From contig NZ_JAHKPV010000017.1 in assembly GCF_018860765.1 (NCBI RefSeq), positions 1-64,000 of the forward strand: 64,000 nucleotides of DNA. Reading direction: 5' to 3'. This stretch comes from Marinobacter salexigens. Lineage in GTDB: Bacteria > Pseudomonadota > Gammaproteobacteria > Pseudomonadales > Oleiphilaceae. Of the stretch, positions 18,742-27,717 are shown piece after piece. Numbering within the stretch: position 1 is the first letter of the stretch; each line of letters begins with the position of its first letter. The notes beneath the pieces are model-generated. The model ran no database searches. It was not told the origin of the DNA and saw only the letters and a list, made by a program, of their open reading frames with translations. A program made the translations under genes and the position numbers.

Positions 18742-18755
18742 TTTCTCGCTGAATC

Positions 18756-19882
18756 GCTTTTCAACTCGAAAAAAAGCCATTCAAAGGCAAATTAGGCACG
18801 ATCAGCCCCTCTGTTTGTTTTTTGCCCATTTCCCGCCGTTTTGGCGGAAAACAGGCGTACTGGCCCTACGCCAGCAGGTATTTTTCACCCATCAGTAGGT
18901 TGCTGAACGCAGCCAGCAAATGCAGTCGGTTACTATTTTTGGCCAGGCCGCGATAGCGGACTTTGTTGTAGCCAAAGACCTGTTTGATGTACCGGAACGG
19001 ATGTTCGACTTTGGCCCGGGCGCTGGCTTTGAGCTTCTCGGCTTTCAGTTTACGGGCGTCCAGTTTCTTCCGACTGCCGGGGCGTTTGGCAATGAACCAG
19101 GATACATTTTGGCGATCTCTATGCTCATCCCGCTTTTGAATGCCAAGATAGCCGGCATCACCGAACATGCGCTGCTCGCCGCCGTGGAGAAGATTGCCAG
19201 CGGGCACGATGTCGTGGACGTTGGCGGCTGTGGTATCAATGCTGTGGATCAGGCCGAGCGTGTCATCGACACCGATATGCATCTTCATGCCAAAGTAATA
19301 CTGTTTTCCTTTTCTGGTCTGGTGCATTTCCGGATCGCGCTGGCCGCTCTCATTCTTGGTGGAGCTCGGGGCAGAAATGATCGTGGCATCCACAATGCTG
19401 CCTTCACGCAGCATCAAACCATTTTTCTCCAGGTGCTTGTTCACCTCTTTGAACAACACCTTGCCAAGGCCATGGCGCTCCAGGAAATGACGGAACTTGA
19501 GAATGGTGGTTTCGTCCGGCAAGCGGTCCAGCTTCAGGCCAGCGAAGTGGCGCATGGATTCTATCTCGTACAGGGCGTCTTCCATGGCCGGGTCGCTGAG
19601 GTTATAAAACAACTGCATGCAGTGAACTCGGAGCATGGTGGGCAACGGATAGGGTGGCCGGCCAGTCTGGCCCTGAGGGTAATATCGGGCTACCTTCTTC
19701 TCCAGCTGCTTCCAGGGAATCAACTTGTCCATCCGTTCCAGAAAGATCTCGCGACGAGTTTTGCGCTTCTTGTACTGGTACTCGGCTTCGGAGAAGGTGA
19801 TCTGATCCATGGTGGCAACGAATCCTGTGCAGTTGACGATGGCCGTATTATCGCTGATTTCGAGACTTATTCAGAGTCTCCT
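18756..19882. mobile_element. IS5-family insertion sequence (ends approximate)
   Basis: A full-length IS5-family transposase is flanked by short non-coding stretches. The right end near 19861-19880 contains GAGACTTATTCAGAGTCTC, which is itself palindromic. A partial match with shared CTGAAT and CTCGAAA lies near 18757-18775 on the left. I could not define clean inverted repeats or a target duplication, so the limits are estimates. It separates the BrxL chimera from the D-amino-acid locus. Confidence 0.65.
18866..19810 (-). CDS. IS5 family transposase
   Basis: 314 residues from ATG 19810. The N-terminus (MDQITFSEAEYQYKKRKTRREIF) and the DUF772-type segment (YPLPTMLRVHCMQLFYNLSD) are characteristic of IS5-group transposases. 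DDE residues lie in SIVDATIISAP, MFGDAGYLG and VEHPFRYIK. No frameshift is seen, so it may be active. The opposite-strand frame of 321 residues over the same DNA is an antisense shadow. Confidence 0.93.
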   Translation of the reverse strand: MDQITFSEAEYQYKKRKTRREIFLERMDKLIPWKQLEKKVARYYPQGQTGRPPYPLPTMLRVHCMQLFYNLSDPAMEDALYEIESMRHFAGLKLDRLPDETTILKFRHFLERHGLGKVLFKEVNKHLEKNGLMLREGSIVDATIISAPSSTKNESGQRDPEMHQTRKGKQYYFGMKMHIGVDDTLGLIHSIDTTAANVHDIVPAGNLLHGGEQRMFGDAGYLGIQKRDEHRDRQNVSWFIAKRPGSRKKLDARKLKAEKLKASARAKVEHPFRYIKQVFGYNKVRYRGLAKNSNRLHLLAAFSNLLMGEKYLLA

Positions 19883-19885
19883 TAG

Positions 19886-20178
19886 AACTCAGCCGTAAAA
19901 GATCGTCGTTTCCTGGTCATCTGACACCTCGCTTATTGGTGGCGATATTACCACCTACGTTGGTGTCCGGAATCATTGAACCACTACAGCCTAATTTGGG
20001 GTTTTTCTACAGTCCCAACGACACCGCTAGTTGCATGAGGATTTTATGCATGAATCTGAGTAATGGGTCGGGCAAAAATAATACGCTTGTGATTTTTAGT
20101 GGGCGTTCATAAGCTGATTAGAAATAGTCACAAATACATATGTTATAAATATAAAAAAATCCTTTCTGGAGCTGGTTA
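19886..20178. promoter_or_regulatory. AT-rich upstream region of the D-serine operon
   Basis: The final 100 bases before dsdA are very AT-rich (TATGTTATAAATATAAAAAAAT), with possible -10 hexamers such as TATAAA, and end in TTTCTGGAGC, the ribosome-binding site for dsdA. I expect the operon promoter and a LysR-type operator here, but no clear T-N11-A palindrome could be fixed. No gene is present. Confidence 0.4.
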
Positions 20179-21540
20179 ATGGAACACATAAAGCCTGAGG
20201 CGTTGAAAAGTGCGAATCATTTTCCTAACGAAGATGACGTTACTTCTGCCAAAGAAACCTTTTGGATTAACTCATTTAAAATTCCATTCGAAGATGCAAG
20301 AGGTTTTATAGAGTTCAAAGATACCGACGAAATAGCCGCATCTGAAAGGTTAGAGCGCTTTTCATCTTATATAAAGAAAATATTTCCAGAAACGGAAGTT
20401 TCTAACGGGGTGATAGAGTCTGATATTGTCGACGCTTCACCAATCCAATCGGAGCTAGAAAAACATCTCGGCTTTGTATCGGTCGGTCAGCTGATGATCA
20501 AGTTGGATAGCGAACTCCCTATATCAGGATCGATAAAGGCACGAGGGGGAATATATGAAGTTCTAAAGCATGCAGAGAGCCTGGCGGTAGATAGTGGACT
20601 GCTTACTTATAATGATGATTATTCAAGATTTTCCTCAAAAGAATTCCGGGAGTTTTTTAGCAACTACTCAATTACAGTAGGCTCAACTGGTAACTTGGGT
20701 ATGAGCATAGGGATTATGGGTGCCTGTTTGGGGTTCAATGTTACAGTTCACATGTCAACGGATGCTCGTAAGTGGAAGAAGGATCTCCTGCGATCTAAGG
20801 GTGTTGTAGTTGTTGAGCACGAAGCTGACTTTGGACATGCTGTAATTGAAGCTCGAAAGGACGCGGCCAAAAATTCACAGTGTCACTTCATCGACGACGA
20901 GGACTCTGCCGATCTATTCCTAGGATACGCAGTAGCAGCTCGCCGACTGAAAAAACAGCTTGATGCTCAAAGAATTCAGGTAAATTCGCAACACCCACTT
21001 TTTGTATATCTTCCTTGCGGTGTTGGAGGAGGGCCAGGGGGTGTAACGTTTGGATTGAAATTGGTTTTTGGCGACGACGTTCATTGCGTCTTTGTAGAAC
21101 CGACACATGCACCCGCGGTCCTCTTAGGTGTGGCCACAGGTCTGGATGAGCATGTTAGCGCCAGGGACTATGGATTGGATGGGCTCACTGCTGCAGATGG
21201 TTTAGCTGTGAGTCGACCATCTGGACTAGTTTGCCGCGCAATGAGGCCACTTATTAGCGGCATCACTACAGTTGATGATAAACGGCTTAATCCATATTTA
21301 GCTGTTTCATGGGATGCTCAAAAAATAAAATTGGAGCCTTCCGCCGCAGCTGGGTTCTACGGCTACTTTCAAACAGTAGGTTCGTCAGATTACATTCAGC
21401 ACTATAGTCTTACCGATAAAATGAAAAATTCGACTCATATAGTTTGGGCTACTGGAGGCATTATGGTCCCAGAGGATGAGTGGTTGAAGTATTACGAAGA
21501 TGGCCGTGAACGGTATAAGAGCGAGATGTGCAATAACTAA
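20179..21540 (+). CDS. dsdA: D-serine ammonia-lyase (D-serine dehydratase)
   Basis: 453 residues, close to the 442 of E. coli DsdA. This PLP enzyme converts D-serine to pyruvate and ammonia in the cytoplasm. SGSIKARGG contains the PLP lysine (K120), GSTGNLGMSIG the cofactor-contacting loop, and PCGVGGGPGG the glycine-rich phosphate-binding loop. The start ATG follows TCTGGAGC. It is the first gene of a collinear run with a TRAP transporter and an N-acyl-D-amino-acid deacylase, a layout that supports import and breakdown of D-amino acids or their N-acyl forms. Its AT-rich codon use resembles the following four genes but not the window's backbone, suggesting transfer as a block. Confidence 0.93.
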   Translation: MEHIKPEALKSANHFPNEDDVTSAKETFWINSFKIPFEDARGFIEFKDTDEIAASERLERFSSYIKKIFPETEVSNGVIESDIVDASPIQSELEKHLGFVSVGQLMIKLDSELPISGSIKARGGIYEVLKHAESLAVDSGLLTYNDDYSRFSSKEFREFFSNYSITVGSTGNLGMSIGIMGACLGFNVTVHMSTDARKWKKDLLRSKGVVVVEHEADFGHAVIEARKDAAKNSQCHFIDDEDSADLFLGYAVAARRLKKQLDAQRIQVNSQHPLFVYLPCGVGGGPGGVTFGLKLVFGDDVHCVFVEPTHAPAVLLGVATGLDEHVSARDYGLDGLTAADGLAVSRPSGLVCRAMRPLISGITTVDDKRLNPYLAVSWDAQKIKLEPSAAAGFYGYFQTVGSSDYIQHYSLTDKMKNSTHIVWATGGIMVPEDEWLKYYEDGRERYKSEMCNN

Positions 21541-21566
21541 AATATCAATTGCTAGGAGTGAATTAT

Positions 21567-22634
21567 ATGTTTAAATTTAAAACAAAAATGGCAATAAAAA
21601 ACTTTACTTTGATAGGTGCTCTCGTAGCGATTTCAAGTAATGTGTTTGCATCTGATTATAAGTGGACGTTTTCCCAACCTTGGACTCGACCTATTACTGA
21701 TAAAGTAATTGAAGATTTTATTGATAAGGTTGATGAATATAGCAATGGGGCAATTGACATAAAGTTGTATAAAAATGGCTTGCTTGGATCCCATGAGGAA
21801 ACCTTCCACGGTGTTCAGGATGGAAGTATAACTATTGGTATATTCTCTCCATACGCCAAAATTATACCGGGAGGAGTGCTTAACTGGATGCCATGGGCCA
21901 TTTCCAACTGGGAAGCTGCAGAAGAAGCATACCGTGTTGGTGGCCCACTGCATGGAGTTTTGGAGACTGCTTATAACGAAGTAGGTATGCACACACTAAT
22001 GCATGTCTCACAGGGCGCTTACGGTATTGGTAATACTGTTCGGCCGATTCGTAAGAGCGAAGATTTTAAGAATCTAAAGATCCGGGTATCCGGATCATTA
22101 GGTCTCGTACGCGCTCTTGAGGGAATGGGAGCGGGTACAGGAATGACCTTGCAAACGCTGCCTTGGTCTGAGATCTATAATGGGCTATCTCGTGGAGTAA
22201 TTGATGGTAACTGGACCATGTGGCCATCCTTGGTAGATGAGCGTCATGCTGAGGTTCTTGATTATTACTCTGACATTAACTTTGTATGGGATAATCAGAA
22301 CGTTGCCATCAATTCAGATGTGTGGAATGAGCTGCCAGAAAATCTTAAGTCTGCTGTGAAACGCGCTGCCGCTGAGTCTCAGGAATACTCGCATAAGCTG
22401 CATAAAGAAGCAGAATCCAACTATATTCAAGAGCTTGAGGAGTTGGACGGTTTCACCATCGTTCGTCTTACAAGTGAAGAGCGAGATGCTCTGAGAGAGG
22501 CTTCTAATATTGACGCGATATGGGAGGAGCTTGCCGATACCTGGCTTGAGAAAGCATATCCAAATCAGAACATGAGCGAGAAACTCCGTAGCCAGCTAAA
22601 AGAACTTAATAATTCTTCACGCAACAGCGATTAA
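21567..22634 (+). CDS. TRAP transporter substrate-binding protein, DctP family
   Basis: 355 residues from ATG 21567 with TAGGAG six bases upstream; an upstream TTG at 21549 has no such signal. The signal peptide (FTLIGALVAISSNVFA) is followed by a DctP domain with the typical ESN/ HVSQGAYGIGNTVRPI ligand-binding region and the LKIRVSGSLG segment containing the arginine that binds the carboxylate of ligands. It collects a carboxylated substrate in the periplasm for the DctQM permease. Genomic context suggests D-serine or an N-acyl-D-amino acid as ligand. It starts 26 bp after dsdA. Confidence 0.9.
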   Translation: MFKFKTKMAIKNFTLIGALVAISSNVFASDYKWTFSQPWTRPITDKVIEDFIDKVDEYSNGAIDIKLYKNGLLGSHEETFHGVQDGSITIGIFSPYAKIIPGGVLNWMPWAISNWEAAEEAYRVGGPLHGVLETAYNEVGMHTLMHVSQGAYGIGNTVRPIRKSEDFKNLKIRVSGSLGLVRALEGMGAGTGMTLQTLPWSEIYNGLSRGVIDGNWTMWPSLVDERHAEVLDYYSDINFVWDNQNVAINSDVWNELPENLKSAVKRAAAESQEYSHKLHKEAESNYIQELEELDGFTIVRLTSEERDALREASNIDAIWEELADTWLEKAYPNQNMSEKLRSQLKELNNSSRNSD

Positions 22635-22639
22635 GGGTG

Positions 22640-22668
22640 AAGGGGGGGCTATAGGCCCCCTTTCTTTA
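22640..22668 (+). terminator. Intercistronic hairpin between TRAP dctP-like and dctQ-like genes
   Basis: AAGGGGGGGCTATAGGCCCCCTT followed by TCTTT forms a G/C-rich stem with a short loop just after the binding-protein stop. It looks like a partial terminator or mRNA-stabilising element, which would allow more binding protein than permease to be made. The same arrangement is seen in the second TRAP operon at 43387-43413. Confidence 0.6.
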
Positions 22669-22696
22669 ATAGTATTTGGCTACAGTAGGCGAAAAC

Positions 22697-23224
22697 ATGA
22701 ATATATACTTAGCTTTAATTAGGTGTATATCTTTTCTTGAAAATCTATTTTGTTTTTCGATGCTTATAATTTGTTCATTTCTTGTTGTTTTTCAGGTTGT
22801 AAACAGGTATGTACTTCATTTTGAAATAATGTGGATTGGGGATCTTGCTCTATACCTTTTTATTCCTGCTTTAATTTACTCTATAGCCATAGCGACCAGA
22901 GAGCAATCACATACTTCTGTAGATGTTTTTCTAGAGATTTTGTTAAGAAAAAATGTTGTTTTTATTGCCTTTTCAAAAATTGTAATAAATGTATTGGTTC
23001 TTTCATCGATATTATATCTTATCCCCATGGCTCATAGAATCTTTCTCAGTGCAATGAAATACTCGGAATATGGAACACTGGTTCCATGGTTTAATACTAG
23101 CTGGATTAGACAAAGCGTATTGGTTTCATTGTCTCTCTGTGCATTTCATACGGCACATCATATTTTTATGAAATCATTAAGCTTGATAAAACAAATAAAG
23201 GCTGGAGATATACAATGTCCATAG
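22697..23224 (+). CDS. TRAP transporter small permease, DctQ family
   Basis: 175 residues from ATG 22697; the frame is open to a TTG at 22676 without a better signal. Four hydrophobic segments are visible, with FQVVNRYVLHFEIMWIGDLA and FHTAHHIF matching the DctQ style (the WxxDL motif after helix 2). It is the membrane partner that couples the binding protein to the large permease. Its stop overlaps the large permease start by 10 bp. The DNA is very AT-rich. Confidence 0.87.
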   Translation: MNIYLALIRCISFLENLFCFSMLIICSFLVVFQVVNRYVLHFEIMWIGDLALYLFIPALIYSIAIATREQSHTSVDVFLEILLRKNVVFIAFSKIVINVLVLSSILYLIPMAHRIFLSAMKYSEYGTLVPWFNTSWIRQSVLVSLSLCAFHTAHHIFMKSLSLIKQIKAGDIQCP

Positions 23225-24546
23225 GGATTTTTGTAACAATTTGTATTTTTCTGGTGGGGATGTTGCTTGCAATTCCATTGGGTTGGTTATTTGTTGCTAC
23301 TACAGGTATTGGACTTTCAGTTGACGGTATTCCTGATAACTTTGTAATCGGGACGTTCTATGCGTCACTGAACAGCTACGTGCTGATGTCGATCGGCTTT
23401 TTCATATTTGCTGGTTCCCTTATATCGGCCGGAGGTCTTGCTGATAAGATCGTTGACTTTTCCCACGCACTTGTAGGTAAGATTCGCGGTGGGATGACCC
23501 TAGTTGCTATAATTTCGACAGTTTTTATGAGTGCGCTTACAGGTTCCTCGGTACCGTGTGTGTCGGCGCTTGTCCCAATTCTAGTGCCTAGGTTACATAA
23601 ACTCGGCTACCAAAAAGAGTACACTACTGCTGTACTCTGCAGTGCCAGTTTTCTTGGATATTTGATTCCTCCAAGTGTGCCCGCACTCATATACTGTCTG
23701 GTTGCGCAGCAATCAGTTGCAGCAGTTTTTCTGTCTACCGTAATACCCGCCATTCTTCTCGCAGTAGGTTATGCTGTGCTCAACTACTTCATTGCCCCGA
23801 AGTACATAGATAAAGTTGGTGATTCGGAACCTGAAGAATTTTTAGGTTTTCACGATAGGTGGATGAAATTTAAAAGTGTTACATGGAAAGCACTGCCCGC
23901 ATTAGGCTGTCCGTTGGTAATACTTGTGGGTATATATGGTGGTATATGTACACCGAATGAGGCAGGAGCGATAGCGGTAGTTTACAGTATCGTTGTAGGT
24001 TTTTTTGTATATAAGCATCTCAACAAAGAGCGTTTTAGTTCGGCTCTTTTAGAAACAACTGTTTCAATTGGTTTGATTGCCCTTTTAATAGCTTCAGGTA
24101 GTATAATAAGCCGCTATCTTGTTCGTGCTGGGGCTGCGCAATCGCTTGCCGACCATATGCTGAGTTTATTCGAAAGTCCCGAAATGATATTGCTATCTTT
24201 GAATGGGTTTTTGTTATTGCTTGGTATGTTTATCGAAGCTATCCCTATCCTTATATTGACTGTCCCTTTGGTTCTGCCTTTAATGGTTGAGTTAGACGTT
24301 AATTTGGTTCATCTTGGTGCAATCTTCATTATTAATATCGGGTTAGGTGTTATAACGCCCCCTTTTGCAATGTCATTATTTGTTGGAACAAGGTTGTCAG
24401 GTACTGCTTATCAAAAAGTTGCACCAATCATGCTTAAATATTTGTTTTATGTTGGGATTCCTGTTTTGATGCTTACAACTTATATTCCTTCCCTTTCCAC
24501 TTGGTTGCCGACAATGATGCTTGGAAGCAAAGTGGTTGGACAATGA
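23215..24546 (+). CDS. TRAP transporter large permease, DctM family
   Basis: 443 residues with around twelve hydrophobic segments. Family landmarks include FIFAGSLISAGGLADKIVDF, the TGSSVPCVSALVPIL hairpin, LGYLIPPSVPALIYC, GGICTPNEAGAIAVVYS and GVITPPFAMSLFVG. It performs Na+-coupled import of the ligand delivered by the periplasmic protein. Overlap with the small-permease gene shows translational coupling. Substrate is inferred only from neighbours. Confidence 0.92.
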   Translation: MSIGIFVTICIFLVGMLLAIPLGWLFVATTGIGLSVDGIPDNFVIGTFYASLNSYVLMSIGFFIFAGSLISAGGLADKIVDFSHALVGKIRGGMTLVAIISTVFMSALTGSSVPCVSALVPILVPRLHKLGYQKEYTTAVLCSASFLGYLIPPSVPALIYCLVAQQSVAAVFLSTVIPAILLAVGYAVLNYFIAPKYIDKVGDSEPEEFLGFHDRWMKFKSVTWKALPALGCPLVILVGIYGGICTPNEAGAIAVVYSIVVGFFVYKHLNKERFSSALLETTVSIGLIALLIASGSIISRYLVRAGAAQSLADHMLSLFESPEMILLSLNGFLLLLGMFIEAIPILILTVPLVLPLMVELDVNLVHLGAIFIINIGLGVITPPFAMSLFVGTRLSGTAYQKVAPIMLKYLFYVGIPVLMLTTYIPSLSTWLPTMMLGSKVVGQ

Positions 24547-24568
24547 GTCAGACGCAGTTAAATAATTC

Positions 24569-26044
24569 ATGAATGGTGATGTTATGTTCGAATATGATGA
24601 CTTTGATATTATTATTATAAATGGGCGATTGATAGATGGTTCCGGTAGGCCTGAGTTTTTGGCTGACTTGGGAATTAAAGACGACCGGATTGTTAAGATA
24701 GGGGATCTTGAAGGCGCCTCTGCCAAATATCATATAGATGCAACCGGAAAAGTTGTAGCTCCAGGCTTCATTGATGTTCACACCCACGATGATGCATCCC
24801 TTATATTGCGCCCTGATATGACTCCAAAGCTTAGCCAAGGTGTCACAACCGTAATCTGTGGTAATTGTGGCATTAGCGGTGCGCCGTACTCTTCCAAAGG
24901 AAATCCCCCCGGCCTCCTGAGGTTGGTGTTCAAGTCTGATGCTTTTGTCGCCGAATCCATGGAAGCTTTTATTGCCAAGGTGGAAGGAGCAAAGCCAACG
25001 ATTAATTCAGCCTTCCTTGTGGGGCATACCACGCTTAGAATGGAGGTGATGGGGGATGATGACTTAAATAGAACTGCGACTGATGAAGAGATTATTCTTA
25101 TGAGGTCGAAGTTAAAGGAATGCATGGAACAAGGGGCGATCGGTCTTTCGACGGGGTTATTCTATGAGCCAGCTTTCAAAGCGTCGACCGAGGAAGTAAT
25201 AGGCGTCGCGAAGGTTCTTAAGGAATTCGGTGGTATTTATGCCACACACATGCGTGATGAAGCCGACAAGGTTATAGAAAGTGTTGAGGAGACGCTAGAA
25301 ATCGGCCGGCAAATTGATGCTCATGTCATTATTTCACACCACAAATGTCAGGGTAAAAGAAATTTTGGAAAGAGTACGAAAACACTTGAGTTGATTCGCG
25401 AAGCTAAGGCGAACCAATCCCTTGCGCTCGATGTATATCCATACGATGCTTGTTCAACGGTGCTTGAAGAGTCAATGGTAAAAAATGCGGTAAGGACACT
25501 CATTTCATGGTCGGACCCTCATCCGGAGTTTACCGCAACCTATCTCGACGATGTTGCTGAAAAACTTGGATGTAATGAGCAAGAAGCGATAGAAAAGCTT
25601 CAACCAGCGGGCGCGATCTATTTCATGATGGACGAGGGCGATGTTAAGCAGATAATGGCATCTCCTGATGCGATGATAGGCTCCGATGGTCTTCCAGAAG
25701 ACAAACACCCTCATCCTCGTCTTTGGGGAACCTTTCCCAGAGTATTAGGCCGTTATGTTCGTGAGCAGAAGCTTATGACACTGGAGGAGGGAGTTCACCG
25801 CATGACGGGTCTGTCGGCTCAGCAGTTCGGCTTGGTTGAACGAGGTCGACTGAAAGAAGGGATGTTTGCGGATGTTACTGTTTTCGACCCTGACAAGATC
25901 ATCGATACCTCCACCTTCGAAAAACCGATTTCCAAGGCGAATGGTATCGATCTAGTGATCGTCAATGGCCAGGTAGTCTGGCAAAACGGCCAATGTACGG
26001 GTAGTCGCCCGGGCAAGGTTCTTAAAAGGCCCCATGTTAACTAG
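24569..26044 (+). CDS. N-acyl-D-amino-acid deacylase (D-aminoacylase)
   Basis: 491 residues, normal for the family. This zinc amidohydrolase removes the acyl group from N-acyl-D-amino acids. GFIDVHTHDD has the metal histidines H71 and H73; ISHHKCQGKRNFG and MIGSDGLPEDKHPHPR carry further metal and substrate residues, and GMFADVTVFDP is the usual C-terminal barrel segment. Starts at 24569 and 24584 are both possible. As last gene of the dsdA-TRAP run it could release free D-amino acid, including D-serine for the lyase, from imported N-acyl compounds. Confidence 0.9.
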   Translation: MNGDVMFEYDDFDIIIINGRLIDGSGRPEFLADLGIKDDRIVKIGDLEGASAKYHIDATGKVVAPGFIDVHTHDDASLILRPDMTPKLSQGVTTVICGNCGISGAPYSSKGNPPGLLRLVFKSDAFVAESMEAFIAKVEGAKPTINSAFLVGHTTLRMEVMGDDDLNRTATDEEIILMRSKLKECMEQGAIGLSTGLFYEPAFKASTEEVIGVAKVLKEFGGIYATHMRDEADKVIESVEETLEIGRQIDAHVIISHHKCQGKRNFGKSTKTLELIREAKANQSLALDVYPYDACSTVLEESMVKNAVRTLISWSDPHPEFTATYLDDVAEKLGCNEQEAIEKLQPAGAIYFMMDEGDVKQIMASPDAMIGSDGLPEDKHPHPRLWGTFPRVLGRYVREQKLMTLEEGVHRMTGLSAQQFGLVERGRLKEGMFADVTVFDPDKIIDTSTFEKPISKANGIDLVIVNGQVVWQNGQCTGSRPGKVLKRPHVN

Positions 26045-26080
26045 AGCGTTATATTAGCTGAATACTGAGGACTACTGGCT

Positions 26081-27001
26081 TCAGGTTTCCTGTTGGTGGG
26101 CTTGTTGAATCAACCAGTCGCAGAGCGCAGACACACGAGTAGTTTGGCTGCGTTCCTGCGTAGTAACCAAATAGTAGGACTGGGAGGCTGTACGATCCAC
26201 CTTAAATGGTGCGACTAGCTCGCCAGACTTCAACTGATCCTGCACCAACCTCAGCCTGCCCATTGCAATACCTCCACCACGAACAGCCAAGGCAGATGCA
26301 AGTTCCGAGCGGTCAAAGCTGTGTCCACCTTCACAATCAACGTCATTAAGACCTAGAAAATCCAACCAAGTTTTCCACTCCGAAAAATACTGCGCATTTG
26401 GCCAAGGTTGGGCATCATGAAGTAAAGTGCAGGAAGCTAATGCTTCAGGGTCCCCCCAAAGCTTTTTATTATCGGCGTAATCCTTCGAGCAGACGGGTAG
26501 AACTTTCTCTTCCAGAAAAGGTATTACCACCAGGCCGGGATGTTCCCTCTCACCATAGTAGATCGCAAGATCGACATTTTCTGAACTGAAATTGACTAGG
26601 TCATTCCTAGTTCGCAGGTGAAGGTAAATACTTGGGTACTTTTTCACGAAATCTGACAGTCGGGGCATTAGCCAACAGCTGCTGAAAGAGGGGGTCGCCG
26701 TAATCTGAAGAGTACCTCCTATCTCCTGATTCTGAAGTGAATGGATTTCGGAAGATACATCACCAAGTGTCGCTCGTATAACGGAATAGAGTCGTTTTCC
26801 TTCCTCCGTTAGCACAAGTTGGCGTGTTAAGCGCTTGAATAGGACAAAGCCAAGCTGCTCCTCGAGTTTTCGAATTCTGTGACTAACTGCACTTTGAGAC
26901 AGGTTCATGGCTTCACCTGCCTTAGTGAAGCTTAGGTACTGCGCTGCACATGCAAAGCAGTGAAGGCCGGGAAGAGTTTTACCGAGAAGTGTTAAATCCA
27001 T
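26081..27001 (-). CDS. LysR-family regulator, probable DsdC/GcvA-like controller of the D-amino-acid operon
   Basis: 306 residues. The winged helix-turn-helix is at the N-terminus (YLSFTKAGEAMNLSQSAVSHRIRKLEEQLG), followed by a type 2 periplasmic-binding-like effector domain. The GcvA/DsdC subgroup is suggested by LHLRTRNDLVNFSSENVDLAI and the HDAQPWPN region. It lies convergently at the end of the dsdA-TRAP-deacylase run; the regulator of dsdA in E. coli, DsdC, is also a LysR protein. I infer activation of the operon by a D-amino acid. Confidence 0.88.
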   Translation of the reverse strand: MDLTLLGKTLPGLHCFACAAQYLSFTKAGEAMNLSQSAVSHRIRKLEEQLGFVLFKRLTRQLVLTEEGKRLYSVIRATLGDVSSEIHSLQNQEIGGTLQITATPSFSSCWLMPRLSDFVKKYPSIYLHLRTRNDLVNFSSENVDLAIYYGEREHPGLVVIPFLEEKVLPVCSKDYADNKKLWGDPEALASCTLLHDAQPWPNAQYFSEWKTWLDFLGLNDVDCEGGHSFDRSELASALAVRGGGIAMGRLRLVQDQLKSGELVAPFKVDRTASQSYYLVTTQERSQTTRVSALCDWLIQQAHQQET

Positions 27002-27175
27002 ATGTTATGCAAATTATCATTTTGATTCATCAAGTTACTGTATCATAAGGGGGCATTTCAAAATACCTTTCATCCATCCATGCCACCTTCTAGTTGAATT
27101 TGTAATCCCCGCATTTTTAACCGCCCTGTTGAGTAGGGGGTTAAGCTGCTTGTCGCAGCTTGGTTGGTGTAGTGG
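27002..27175. promoter_or_regulatory. Promoter side of the LysR gene
   Basis: The sequence directly upstream of the LysR start is AT-rich (TTATGCAAATTATCATTTTGATTCATCAAG) and should hold its promoter. No gene is seen between it and the IS3 fragment at 27176. Confidence 0.35.
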
Positions 27176-27293
27176 TCAACTAATCCCGGACAGTATTTTA
27201 AGGTTTTTCTCTGCTGCAACGGGAGAAATGCCACCGTTGAACGTGTGAGGCCTTTGCCGGTTGTAGTAGCCCATCAGCGGTGTCAACAGGCCC
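27176..27293 (-). pseudogene. C-terminal remnant of an IS3-family OrfB transposase
   Basis: On the minus strand these bases read LTPLMGYYNRQRPHTFNGG, then ISPVAAEKNLKILSGIS and a TGA stop, the characteristic end of IS3-family OrfB integrase domains (YNxxRPH). No other part of the transposase is present. The adjoining GTAGTGGTCAACTAATCCCGGACA looks like the former IS end. Confidence 0.7.
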
Positions 27294-27576
27294 TATAGTG
27301 CCTTGGCTCTTTTTGTTCAGATGCGCCTCAACAGAGGTTCTGTGTAATGATGGTTTGGCTCAGCCTCGCGCACAATGCTAGTGCGCCGGCTGGGATCAAT
27401 TGAACAACCTGGTTTTATGGTTGAAGCTGGGTGACAGCAGTAATTAACCCAAAAAATAGAAACGTAACTTACTGATCGATAAGGGTTATTTGTTGCGCCA
27501 ATGAGCGATACTTATCTTTATTAAGCGTCTGTAAGATGTTGAATTATATGAATATTGTTGGGTCATAGAGTTCGTC
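27294..27576. other. Non-coding stretch left of the tRNA-Cys fragment
   Basis: I see no gene. The composition becomes AT-rich between about 27470 and 27570. If the tRNA fragment at 27577 is an attachment site, this is the right end of the integrated element. Confidence 0.4.
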
Positions 27577-27620
27577 CTGCAACTCCGCGTACGCCGGTTC
27601 GATTCCGACCCGCGCCTCCA
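27577..27620 (+). other. tRNA-Cys 3' fragment, probable attachment site of an integrated element
   Basis: The 44 bases starting CTGCAACTCCGCG and ending CGCGCCTCCA match the 3' part of bacterial tRNA-Cys(GCA), from the anticodon loop through the T arm (GGTTCGATTCC) to the acceptor end with encoded CCA. The 5' half does not precede it: the bases before are TTCGTC instead of the GCGGA anticodon stem. Integrases that target tRNA genes leave such a 3' copy at the far end of the element, which would then lie to the left. Confidence 0.72.
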
Positions 27621-27690
27621 TTATTTTCCTTTTTTTTCAGTCGTTTAGCTTTTCGGTGTTAGAGCCGGCGTATCGATGGCGACAAAATGG

Positions 27691-27717
27691 CGACATCTAC
27701 GCTGACACATAGGGGGG
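27691..27717. repeat. 26-bp direct repeat, copy 1 (CGACATCTACGCTGACACAT...)
   Basis: CGACATCTACGCTGACACAT followed by AGGGGGG recurs with one mismatch at 30248-30274 in the same orientation. This copy truncates the HTH gene to its right. It may be the end of a lost or unrecognised mobile element. Confidence 0.65.

Noticed and set aside
18920-19885. 321-residue plus-strand ORF
   Set aside because: It lies entirely antisense to the clear IS5 transposase gene and has no recognisable domain.
27577-27620. Functional tRNA-Cys gene
   Set aside because: The D arm, the 5' acceptor strand and the 5' anticodon stem are absent upstream, and the T stem has a mismatch.
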